From assembly GCA_900541065.1 (NCBI GenBank), contig UQIE01000010.1:1-64000 (forward strand): DNA of 64,000 nt, given 5' to 3'. Position 1 is the first letter of the stretch, and every line of letters begins with the position of its first letter. Below the pieces are notes generated by a model, which searched no databases, had not been told where the DNA came from, and saw only the letters and a list, made by a program, of their open reading frames with translations. The stretch is from an uncultured Collinsella sp. Lineage in GTDB: Bacteria > Actinomycetota > Coriobacteriia > Coriobacteriales > Coriobacteriaceae. Positions 56,360 to 64,000 of this stretch are shown in pieces. Position numbers and translations under genes: made by a program.

Positions 56360-57145
56360 TTACTCATCCTCTCCGATGAAGGCGTCTGCGGAAGCGTGGG
56401 CGGCGAGCTCGGTGTCCCTCTCGGCACGCTGGTAGAACGCGATCGCGAGGGCAACGCCGACGATGGCGGCGCCGATGATGGGCACGTTCAGGAAGGCCGA
56501 GAGGAAGAAGCCGACGAGCAGGTACTGGAAGTACTTGCCGGTGGGCATGTAGCGGAGCAGCATGGCGATACCGATGGCCGGGAGCATCTTGCCGGCGAGG
56601 GTGAGGCCGGAGAGGAACCACTGAGGCATGACCTCGAGGAGCCAGTTGACGGCGGGCTGGCCGAGCGTCACGGAGACAAAGACGGGCAGGGCGGCGCACA
56701 GGCCGAAGAGCGCGGGGCAGACCCACAGGATGGCGTTCATCTGATTGAACTTACCCTCGTTGCAGAACTTCTGGGACTTCTCGACGACGAAGCCGTTGAG
56801 GATCTTGACGATGACGTCGAGCTGGATGCCGAGCATGCCGACCGGCAGGCCGATGGCGAGGCCCGTGTCCGCGCCCAGGGTCACGCCGTAGGCGGTGGCG
56901 ATGATGGCCATCGTGCCGTAGTCGGGAATCGACGAGCCGCCGAAGCCCGCGACGCCGAGCTGCATGAGCTGGATGGTGCCGCCGATGACGAGGCCGGTCT
57001 GCCAGTCGCCCATGACGACGCCGGTGATAAGGCCCCAGAAGACGGCATAGTTGACGAAGATCATCGGGATGCCGTAGTAGTCCACGTGCTTGATGAAGGC
57101 CAGCAGGGTCAAAAGGACGACCTGCAGGATAGTGAAGTTGACCAT
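56360..57145 (-). CDS. PTS mannose-family EIIC
   Basis: 261 residues with about eight helices; GGAGG before ATG 57145. ITGVVMGDWQTGLVIGGTIQLMQLGVAGFGGSSIPDYG is the EIIC signature. It forms the membrane channel for the sugar. Confidence 0.92.
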   Translation of the reverse strand: MVNFTILQVVLLTLLAFIKHVDYYGIPMIFVNYAVFWGLITGVVMGDWQTGLVIGGTIQLMQLGVAGFGGSSIPDYGTMAIIATAYGVTLGADTGLAIGLPVGMLGIQLDVIVKILNGFVVEKSQKFCNEGKFNQMNAILWVCPALFGLCAALPVFVSVTLGQPAVNWLLEVMPQWFLSGLTLAGKMLPAIGIAMLLRYMPTGKYFQYLLVGFFLSAFLNVPIIGAAIVGVALAIAFYQRAERDTELAAHASADAFIGEDE

Positions 57146-57154
57146 GATCCCTCC

Positions 57155-57628
57155 TTAGATGAGGTCGGCGACGGAGACGGGCTTGTCGGCGGGCACGAAC
57201 TGTGCCGTCACCTTGACGCCGCGGGCGATGAGCGCCTTGTAGCTCTGGACGTTCTCGGCGGAGGCATAGGCGCGCTGGGTGAGCTGGACGCCGCCCTCCT
57301 TGACGAGCGAGCCGCCGACGATCAGCGACGGGAGCTCGATGCCCGACTCGACCAGGTGAAGGATCGTCTCGGGCTCCTTGGCGATGACAAAGACCTTCTC
57401 GCGGTCGTACTTGCCCGCCGCGAAGTTCTTGAGCGCGGTCTGCTCGGAGATGATCGAGACGGCCATGCCCGCGGGGCGCGCCATCCTCATGGTGGACTTC
57501 AGGACCTCGTCGCCGGCGACCTTGTCGTCGATGACCATGACTCGGGTCGCGCCCGACACCGGGGCCCACTGCGTCACGATGATGCCGTGAAGCAGGCGAT
57601 TGTCGATTCGTGCCATAACAACACTCAT
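57155..57628 (-). CDS. PTS mannose-family EIIB
   Basis: 157 residues; ATG 57628 (MSVVMARIDNRLLHGIIVTQW, phospho-His14) follows AGGAG by 5-6 bases, and longer in-frame starts add no family sequence. It transfers phosphate from EIIA to the entering sugar. It is first in the EIIB-C-D-A-GH172-ROK operon, 124 bases after the LevR-like gene; I found no TGGCAC-N5-TTGC sigma-54 promoter in that gap. Confidence 0.92.
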   Translation of the reverse strand: MSVVMARIDNRLLHGIIVTQWAPVSGATRVMVIDDKVAGDEVLKSTMRMARPAGMAVSIISEQTALKNFAAGKYDREKVFVIAKEPETILHLVESGIELPSLIVGGSLVKEGGVQLTQRAYASAENVQSYKALIARGVKVTAQFVPADKPVSVADLI

Positions 57629-57751
57629 GTTTGCTCCTATCAAATGAAGTTTTACGTTCGGTACTGCCTCGGCGCTATCCGGATTCGCGCCGGGCAAGGG
57701 GTTATCGGATTATTGAGGACGCGCGGTCAGCTTGCGGCGGCGCGGGGAAGG

Positions 57752-60493
57752 TCACTCGTCGAGCAGGAGGTCCGAGGAGCCGAGGCGCTCTTCTCGCGCC
57801 GGGGCGGCGCTCACGCTTATGTAGTCGAAGACATATGCGATCTCGCTTACGGGAACCTCTACGCGATAGCGCGTCGAGATGCTCGAGAAGCTCTGCCTGA
57901 AGGACTCGATGAAATCGGCGCGTTCCTCCTCGAAGCGGTCCTGGCCAACGTAGGTCTCAATGGGGTTTCTGGTAACAAGGCGCTCGACGAGACAGCAGAG
58001 GTGAACGTAGAGCCCAATGATGGCGTTACTGCCGATCTTCTCGCCTGTCCTGCGCTGAAGCTCGTGCACGGCGCTCTCGATCTCATGGAATAGCCGCTCC
58101 GGGTCGAGGATGGTGATGGAGCGGATGACGTTCTGCAGCGTCATGTTCGAGAGCAGCTTCTCGTGGAAAGAAGAGAGCTCGGAAGCGTCAAGCCACCTGC
58201 CGAACACGGCATCAACCTTAGAGGCGGACGCCGTCGACATGATGTCCTCGAGGGCGACGAAGGGGACGGAGGCGACCCCGGGGTCTCCCGTGCCGATGAC
58301 GGCGCAGACGCGGTGCTCGGAGAAAACGGCGTCATTCGACCCGTTCGCGACGAGCTGCTTGAAGGGCCTCGTGAGCAGGCGCGCGCCTATGGTGCGCGGG
58401 AGGCTCTGCGAGACGAGCTGGCGTATCCTCTCCGCGGCGTCGACCCCGGACTCGGAGCAGAAGACGATGGCGTCCTCACGGTTGATGCGCTCGATCACCT
58501 TGCAGTGCGTCACGCACGCGGCGGTCGCATCGCCAAGAACCTCGGCGATGGACTTGCCGCCGAGCAGCCCGACCCCGATCTCGAGCGCAAGACCGGTAGA
58601 GACGTTGTTCACCACGCCGATAGTGGAGTCGGTAACGTTCTCGAGGGCCTTATAGGCCTCCTCCAAGGAGCCCATGTCGACGAGGAACACGACCCCGGTG
58701 CAGTAGGAATGGCGGTCGACGAGGCGCTGGAGCGGACCGACGATGTCCTTCAGCTGCTGGTCGTAGGGCATGTCGACAGCCTCGTACACATGCATGCCGA
58801 GCATACGGTTCGCCGCGTCGGCGATGCTCGTCGCCGTTGAGTAGCCGTGGGACAAGATGACGCAGAGCGTCCGAAGGGCCTTCGCATCGCGAGACTCCGA
58901 TGCGACGCACAGCGTCAGAAGCGTCTTCGTGAAGTGATCGAGCGAGATTCCCAGCGCCCCTTCCACGTCTGCGGCGACCTGATCGGAGACGCTCGAGGCA
59001 AACGGTAATTCGGAGGTCACGGCACCGAGGAGATGGGAGATTTGCTCCGCACAGGCAGACTTTCGCTTAGCCAGGCCGATGCCCGGCCACAACTGCAGGC
59101 AAATCTCCTGGGCCAGTAGAAAAGCGACCTTCCTCGAAAGCTCGATGCCATAAGAAGAGCCTGCGTCGGCAAGGACCGCGCCCACGATGCGCTCGAAGGC
59201 GCGCGACCTCGAGGAGGTAACGCCGCGGCCGAAGATCAAGTGATCCTCAACGCCGCGCACAGCGGAGACAGCTTGCGAGACGAGCTCGGAGACAGAGAGC
59301 TCCCCGGCGCAGAATCGCTCATCGAGAGAGCACAGGGCATCGAGCGCCTGCTCGACCGGCCCTGTGCTCTCGGCGGCATCCAGGGACGCGTCGATCAGAA
59401 CGCCATCGTCGGGCTGTTGATCGATCTGCGCGGAGGAGAGGAGCCCGCTGGGAAGAAGATACGGGCGAACGACGACGTAGTCGCCCTCGCGATTGAGGAA
59501 CGCTTTGGCGCAGCAGTTCGTCACGCAGGCGCGCAAGCCGGCGATGTTATCGGAAAAGTCCGCGTTCACGAGGCAACGGTATGCGCCGCGGCTAATCTTC
59601 ACATCAGAACCGATTCGGCACCCCTCGCTGCGCAGGAAGCTCAAGATGAGATCCTCGCGCTCCTCGGGAGTCCGCTCCTTGAGTGAGGGGACGCGGGCAC
59701 AGATGGGCATTTTGCTGTAGGCCGAGGAAACCTTCAGGTCATCGGCGGAAAGCGTCGTCGAAAGAACGAGGCGAGCGCGCGGCGCATCCTGGGAGGCATC
59801 GAGCCCGAGGGCCGTCGCAAGGCAGTGCTCCATCGCAGAGGGAGAGAGTGCCTCGATGCCGTTGACAAAAACCACACCCCCGCGCGATTTCGCGATCGAC
59901 TCGTCAAGAAGCCCGTTGAACGAGGCGGCGTCCGGGACCCCGGCGCAGTCGATGCGCACATAGGAGGAGTCGCGGGACAGCAAGCCCTGGTTCTTGCCGT
60001 ACTCGTACACAAGGCGAGAAAGGAAAGACTTACCGACACCCACGCCGCCGCTCAAGAGGATGGGTAGGCCAAACGGAGGGTACTGAACCGCAGCCTTGCA
60101 CTGCTCGACAACGGAGCTGAGGCTCAGGTCGAAGCCCACGGCACGCGCGAAGTCGCGGTGATCGGCGATTCCCGTCGCCTGGATGAGGTCGGCGAGCGAG
60201 GCGTACTCGCTTGCAGAGAGCTTTACCTGAAAACGCTTCTGGAACGCGCGGCGATGAAAATAACGGACAGGCCTGCCCGCCACCTTAACCACAAGGCCGG
60301 CGCGAACAAGGTCGTTGAGGTACTGGCTCGCCAGGCTCCTGGAGATGATGAGCGTCTCGGCGATGTCGGAGGTGGACAGACGGACAAGGTCATCGAGCGA
60401 GACGGCAGAGGTGAGGGCCTCGAGATGCTCGAGAATCCTGTCCCTCATGTCGGCGGGCTTCTTTGCCAAGCTGTCCTGTGCGGTCTTGTCCAT
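57752..60493 (-). CDS. levR: LevR-like PTS-regulated transcriptional activator, atypical AAA+ domain
   Basis: 913 residues. Order: N-terminal HTH (DLVRLSTSDIAETLIISRSLASQYLNDLVRAGLVVK), AAA+ with Walker A LLSGGVGVGKSFLSRL, first PRD (around EQALDALCSLDERF), an EIIA-mannose-like domain (LSHGYSTATSIADAANRMLG with its His), an EIIB-like stretch (VEVINREDAIVF-like; degenerate) and a C-terminal PRD (IGLYVHLCCLVERL). In LevR-type activators the AAA+ part carries GAFTGA for sigma-54 and an Asp-Glu Walker B. Here the GAFTGA loop is deleted and Walker B reads VVFVNGIEAL. It likely controls the PTS operon next to it in response to PTS phosphorylation, but not through sigma-54. Confidence 0.82.
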   Translation of the reverse strand: MDKTAQDSLAKKPADMRDRILEHLEALTSAVSLDDLVRLSTSDIAETLIISRSLASQYLNDLVRAGLVVKVAGRPVRYFHRRAFQKRFQVKLSASEYASLADLIQATGIADHRDFARAVGFDLSLSSVVEQCKAAVQYPPFGLPILLSGGVGVGKSFLSRLVYEYGKNQGLLSRDSSYVRIDCAGVPDAASFNGLLDESIAKSRGGVVFVNGIEALSPSAMEHCLATALGLDASQDAPRARLVLSTTLSADDLKVSSAYSKMPICARVPSLKERTPEEREDLILSFLRSEGCRIGSDVKISRGAYRCLVNADFSDNIAGLRACVTNCCAKAFLNREGDYVVVRPYLLPSGLLSSAQIDQQPDDGVLIDASLDAAESTGPVEQALDALCSLDERFCAGELSVSELVSQAVSAVRGVEDHLIFGRGVTSSRSRAFERIVGAVLADAGSSYGIELSRKVAFLLAQEICLQLWPGIGLAKRKSACAEQISHLLGAVTSELPFASSVSDQVAADVEGALGISLDHFTKTLLTLCVASESRDAKALRTLCVILSHGYSTATSIADAANRMLGMHVYEAVDMPYDQQLKDIVGPLQRLVDRHSYCTGVVFLVDMGSLEEAYKALENVTDSTIGVVNNVSTGLALEIGVGLLGGKSIAEVLGDATAACVTHCKVIERINREDAIVFCSESGVDAAERIRQLVSQSLPRTIGARLLTRPFKQLVANGSNDAVFSEHRVCAVIGTGDPGVASVPFVALEDIMSTASASKVDAVFGRWLDASELSSFHEKLLSNMTLQNVIRSITILDPERLFHEIESAVHELQRRTGEKIGSNAIIGLYVHLCCLVERLVTRNPIETYVGQDRFEEERADFIESFRQSFSSISTRYRVEVPVSEIAYVFDYISVSAAPAREERLGSSDLLLDE

Positions 60494-60666
60494 GACTTCT
60501 TACCCTTGTACAAGGAGTATAAGGGGAACACAGAGAACGGAAGGGGGCGCGTGGGGGAATCAACAGCCCCGAGGAGAAGTTCACCACTTGAGGGGCAGAA
60601 AACAACGGCCATTGAACATTCAGGGCCGACGCTCAACACTTCGACTCGACACTTCGCTTTGGAAAG

Positions 60667-60718
60667 GGCCCTGCGCGCCGGGGTCCCAACATAAAGAAGA
60701 GCCCCGGCGCGCAGGGCC
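60667..60718 (-). terminator. Long hairpin after the truncated nucleosidase
   Basis: A perfect 17-bp stem (60667-60683 with 60702-60718, arms starting GGCCCTGCGCGCC) abuts the stop codon of the leftward gene fragment. Confidence 0.75.
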
Positions 60719-60973
60719 TAAAGCTTAACCATGCGCGCGGCGATGCGGGCGCAGTCGCAGGCGGCCTTCTTCTCGAAGGTGTTGTAGTCGACGACCTGGC
60801 CCTCGGCGCAGGGCTTGTCGCTGATGGCGCGCACGACGACGAGGGGCACGCCGTTGAGATAGGCGGCCTGCGCGATGGTGCAGCCCTCCATCTCGCAGCA
60901 CAGGTCGCCGAAGGTCGCGAGGATGCGCTCCTTCTGTTCCGCGGGCGAGACGACTCGGTGGGCAAGGTCCTCT
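60718..60973 (-). pseudogene. 3' fragment of an MTA/SAH nucleosidase gene
   Basis: The frame reads EDLAHRVVSPAEQKERIL, then FGDLCCEMEGCTIAQAAYLNGVPLVVVRAISDK with the nucleosidase's Glu-Met-Glu and Asp, then CDCARIAARMVKL and TAG. The N-terminal half is missing; a stop and unrelated sequence lie at 60973. The terminator beyond the stop is intact, so the loss was at the 5' side. Confidence 0.75.
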
Positions 60974-61005
60974 CAAAAGGGGTCGTCCGACGCCGCAAGA
61001 CCTCG

Positions 61006-61173
61006 ATGACCGACTACCGCCTCGAGCAAGTGGCGGATTACCTCTACACTATCGAACTTGCCTTGGTCAAGTACGAGGCCAAGGAGAACGGTGAGACGTA
61101 CAACAAGTTCTTCGGAGGTATAGGTTCTTTCAAGAGGAACTGGTTCAAGCAAGCCCGCAGCAAGCGGATATAG
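61006..61173 (+). CDS. Small ORF, unknown, possibly a fragment
   Basis: 55 residues from ATG 61006 (MTDYRLEQVADYLYTIELAL...). Codon use looks genuine but no family is recognised and no ribosome site is evident; it begins at the point where the nucleosidase fragment breaks off, so it may be the end of another gene. Confidence 0.35.
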   Translation: MTDYRLEQVADYLYTIELALVKYEAKENGETYNKFFGGIGSFKRNWFKQARSKRI

Positions 61174-61414
61174 GTGGTTCCGCAGTCTCGCAGGGAGCGG
61201 TCGTCTCTCCTCCGGCCAGGGCCCCAAGCGACACGCTTCGAGCAGCGATAGCGAAACGCAAGCAACGGCGTCGCGGGCGCCTCGTGCGCCATAGTGTCCA
61301 TGTGGTCATCTCCTATCGTCTCAGCGTGGTGCTGAAGATTCTAGGCGCTGGCCACACCCCTTTTCCGGGGCGCCAACACCAACGTTTAGCACACAAGGAG
61401 TTTGACGAGATGGC

Positions 61415-61999
61415 TCAGCGAGTATTGAATCTATCCGCCCATGCAGCCACGTCGAATAACTCCAGATTGGGGTAACTGACCGTTTCGCCCGTTTCTTTAA
61501 GACAGGCCTCCGCGGCGTTGCACAGCGAGCTCGCGAGCGACGCCGCATCAACGCGGAACGTCACGCTCTTAGTCGCACGCATCCCGCTCTTGGGCGACGG
61601 CCAGGAAGAGCAGAGGGCGTTGCACCCGTGGAGGACAAGCTCGAACTTGTAGTCATAGTCGAAGCTCTCGTCTTTCTCGGGAGCATCGACCGACACATCG
61701 TAGTCGCCTGAATGCAACAGGGAGCACCGGAGCTTCCAGCACATCTTCCCATTAAAGATTTGACCTGGAATCGTTTCACCTTCGTTCGAGGGGTCTCCCG
61801 AAAACAGGAAGTCGTTTGCCGCCCAGTCATCAAACCACTTCACATACTGCCGCCCCGCCGCTCTCTTCCCGTTATGAAGGACGAGATTGGGATAAAGAAG
61901 CTGCCCCATGGCGTCGGGAATGGTAAGGGAAGACATAAGGGCATGGATAAGGCAGTCTTTCTCAACCGCATTTCTAATCGATTCGACGAGTAGCTTCAT
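61415..61999 (-). CDS. Unknown protein with HEPN-like R-x4-H motif
   Basis: 194 residues; GAGG lies 7 bases before the ATG. Mostly helical by composition. CWKLRCSLLHSGDYDV places Arg91 and His96 in the R-x4-H pattern used by HEPN ribonucleases, and WFDDWAANDF precedes it. It follows the DUF4365 gene by 28 bases on the same strand, so the two are probably one operon. I do not recognise the family; a toxin or RNase role is a guess from the motif and pairing. Confidence 0.6.
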   Translation of the reverse strand: MKLLVESIRNAVEKDCLIHALMSSLTIPDAMGQLLYPNLVLHNGKRAAGRQYVKWFDDWAANDFLFSGDPSNEGETIPGQIFNGKMCWKLRCSLLHSGDYDVSVDAPEKDESFDYDYKFELVLHGCNALCSSWPSPKSGMRATKSVTFRVDAASLASSLCNAAEACLKETGETVSYPNLELFDVAAWADRFNTR

Positions 62000-62027
62000 T
62001 TCGATGCCTCAAAAAGTCTATGCGGTC

Positions 62028-63776
62028 TTATGCGAAGAAACGGCCGATCGGCCATGAGCCGAGCGTCGTTCGTGCCTCTTCGTCAAGTGACGCTCTGAGC
62101 GCAGAGGCCATGTCCGAGTCTCCGCGCAAGGCTGCTGCGCATGCTTTCGACAGCGCACTATCTGAATTCAGCTGGATTGCCATTAACTCAGATTTCTCCT
62201 CGCTAGTAAGATCTCGCTTTCGAGCGGCAATTTGATATCGATTTATCAGGGTTGCCTCTCGATCCGCAAAAGCTTCCAGGGCGTCTACGGTCATCTCGCA
62301 GCATTTCAGCAACTCTTCCTGACAGCACGCATCTTGATCGTAGGCTGATAGCATTTCAAGCATCTTGTCGTTGACGTAGGCAGAGCTAACTTCGGTGACT
62401 GGATACTGCTTCAACGTAGCGGCAAACACCTCGGCATCGATATTGGCAAGCCTCATATAGTCCTGCATCGTTTGGACGAACAGAGGCGCGACGACTACGG
62501 GGGCATCCCCCTCGCCCCGGAAGAACACCGAGACCGTCAGGTCATCCAGTCGAAGCCCATCGACCATTCGGTACATATCTTCAGATACTTGGTAAAACAC
62601 GAGCTTAATCGGATGGTTCCCCAGATTGATATATCCGAATCCGTTTTGTCGATCCTTGTAGTGGAGGGGTGCGTTCTCAACCAATCCCTTGTAAATTGTC
62701 TCGATGTTTCTTAAATCCTGAGTGGTCAACGCACTGATGTCGAGCTCTGGCTTGTAATGAAGAGCGTCGACAACCCGCTTGATAATCTCCAGCGACTGCA
62801 ATCGACTCTCAAGGGCGTCGAGGTCGCCTCCGCTCAACTTGCACCCGCGAGCAAAGCCGCTTCCGTCTATGGAAAGCGTACCGGTTTGCATCAATGCGCG
62901 CATGAGGGCCAACTCTTCCATGCGCTCGACAAGAGTTCCGGTCTCGCTGAGGGTGATTGTGTTGGTGGAGAGGCATATGTCGAAACCCCTGAAGAAAACG
63001 TGCTCGCCATTCTCATTTTCTCCGGCCATGACCACCGCATTTAGGGAAACATCACCAGAGCTGACGTCATGCCGAGATCCAATCGCGACGCCAACTATGT
63101 TTTCAAGCTTATTCAAGGGATACAGCTCTCCCCAGGGGCTCTTCCCGTAGATATACAGCCCGTTCCTGTATGGAGCCAAGCTTGCGGGCGACTCGCCCTC
63201 GAGCAGCTCGATTCCAAACTCGCACTCATCAAAGCAAAGGCCGGCGTCCTTAAATTCCTCGATTGTCTTGGGGGCGATGCCAGCGACTGCTCGCTGCTTT
63301 GCTCTGTCCTTGACCGCCCTTCTGACAAGCCGCGTCAATTCCGCCGCGTCTGATGGAAGCCGGTCGAAACGCAAAGAGATGCGCTCTTGTTGCTCCGGAA
63401 TATCGGCCAGAATCTTCTTTAGGTCATAGGGAAGCAAAAGTCTGTAGAAAACCTCCGCTGAACGAGCCTCGCTCCCACAGTAGACGTAAAAATAGATGCA
63501 GCCTCCAGCAATGTTGAGATAGTGCTTGAGGTCTGAAACTCGAACTTGCCGCTTAGGTCGGTCCGATTTTCTTTTCGAAGTGGTCCCCTTGACCTGAAGC
63601 GGCAACTGGCCTTCAACGGTCTCAATCGTGAAGGAAGAAGACGAGTAGACTTGCAGGTGCCCGTCGGTGCATTCGGTCTTGTCGTTCTCATCTATATACG
63701 CATAGACGCAAGCGACATCGCCGAAAGCCTGCTTGACAGCATTGACCGCGTTCTGCTCGATTTTGCGATTGTCCAA
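62028..63776 (-). CDS. DUF4365-type nuclease-like protein
   Basis: 582 residues from TTG 63776 (AGGAG 4 bases upstream). The N-terminal ~150 residues match DUF4365: IEQNAVNAVKQAFG, TDGHLQVY (Asp38), LPLQVKGTTS (Gln61, Lys63) and GGCIYFYVYC, a restriction-like D...Q-x-K core. The remaining ~430 residues are of unknown fold. Genes of this type often sit in defence islands. It is the first gene of a two-gene unit with the HEPN-motif protein and lies downstream of an ATPase gene that runs off the window. Confidence 0.72.
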   Translation of the reverse strand: MDNRKIEQNAVNAVKQAFGDVACVYAYIDENDKTECTDGHLQVYSSSSFTIETVEGQLPLQVKGTTSKRKSDRPKRQVRVSDLKHYLNIAGGCIYFYVYCGSEARSAEVFYRLLLPYDLKKILADIPEQQERISLRFDRLPSDAAELTRLVRRAVKDRAKQRAVAGIAPKTIEEFKDAGLCFDECEFGIELLEGESPASLAPYRNGLYIYGKSPWGELYPLNKLENIVGVAIGSRHDVSSGDVSLNAVVMAGENENGEHVFFRGFDICLSTNTITLSETGTLVERMEELALMRALMQTGTLSIDGSGFARGCKLSGGDLDALESRLQSLEIIKRVVDALHYKPELDISALTTQDLRNIETIYKGLVENAPLHYKDRQNGFGYINLGNHPIKLVFYQVSEDMYRMVDGLRLDDLTVSVFFRGEGDAPVVVAPLFVQTMQDYMRLANIDAEVFAATLKQYPVTEVSSAYVNDKMLEMLSAYDQDACCQEELLKCCEMTVDALEAFADREATLINRYQIAARKRDLTSEEKSELMAIQLNSDSALSKACAAALRGDSDMASALRASLDEEARTTLGSWPIGRFFA

Positions 63777-63865
63777 GCTTCTCCTTACTGTTTTAGATCG
63801 TCAGCAAACCGATGTCAGGCATGTTTCTCACTTGACCTAACTGCCTCGCGATGAATCGCATGGCC

Positions 63866-64000
63866 CTAGAGGAAAAAGTCCCTCGCGCTCACGATGCGGA
63901 TGCCGTCGATATCCGTGTCGTAGGAACCCTGCCTCACGACCACGATCTTCTCGTGGTTGTCTCGTATCGACTTCAGAGGGGCGATCTCTCGCTCCCTGGT
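63866..64000 (-). CDS. AAA ATPase with DUF4143 tail, C-terminal part only
   Basis: The last 44 residues are visible: REREIAPLKSIRDNHEKIVV, DIDGIRIVSARDFFL and TAG (63866-63868). This ending is typical of DUF4143 ATPases (DNY-like, then DGI and the D-F-L end). The rest is beyond the window edge. It is transcribed toward the DUF4365 gene, 89 bases away. Confidence 0.65.
   Translation of the reverse strand, partial: TREREIAPLKSIRDNHEKIVVVRQGSYDTDIDGIRIVSARDFFL

Noticed and set aside
57629..57751. Sigma-54 promoter before the PTS operon
   Set aside because: No GG-N10-GC arrangement with the right flanks was found on the operon strand.

Overview
The window looks like a chromosomal segment of a gut Coriobacteriia member, most like Collinsella. 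This is judged from the moderately high G+C, the gene content (hybrid kinases with periplasmic binding domains, LuxR regulators with helical sensor parts, LAxTG/LPxTG sortase substrates, archaeal-type ATPases, mannose-family PTS) and the small GGGAC/GTCCC palindromes between genes. No rRNA, tRNA or prophage was seen. All functional calls come from reading the translations; no search was run.

1-26 kb is core-like. It holds a hybrid histidine kinase broken by one amber codon, a flavin-type oxidoreductase, a kinase plus binding-lipoprotein operon, a MalY-type lyase, trmO, an unusual XRE/zinc-ribbon/TipAS regulator, a glutaredoxin-like protein, a dihydrouridine synthase and an orphan membrane protein bracketed by two inverted copies of a ~183-bp hairpin element. 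A large MacB-type ABC exporter, a TlpA/4Fe-4S redox operon with a divergent two-component system, and a LuxR regulator next to a 1455-residue Tat-exported, sortase-anchored protein follow.

26-41 kb holds a lipoprotein, AAA ATPases of the DUF234/DUF4143 type, an atypical type IIA topoisomerase pair, and a DUF262/DUF1524 nuclease-like gene lying between two direct repeats, each carrying a copy (one gutted) of an FMN-reductase gene. A second sortase substrate, a small Cys/His protein, an HxlR regulator and a cupin protein follow.

41-53 kb is accessory and partly decayed. A MerR-controlled reductase cassette has two of its five genes stopped by nonsense codons. A very G+C-rich lantibiotic-immunity type ABC operon with its own two-component system lies next to a TetR stub. 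A scar carries a DUF3800 remnant with a structured RNA in front of it, and methyltransferase genes (one dead) end the stretch.

53-60.5 kb is a carbohydrate operon: a LevR-like regulator, mannose-family PTS EIIB-C-D-A, a GH172 (DUF2961) enzyme and a ROK kinase, which together suggest uptake and cleavage of a fructose-containing oligosaccharide. 60.7-64 kb holds a truncated nucleosidase, a two-gene unit (HEPN-like motif protein plus DUF4365 nuclease-like protein) that could be a defence module, and the end of another ATPase.
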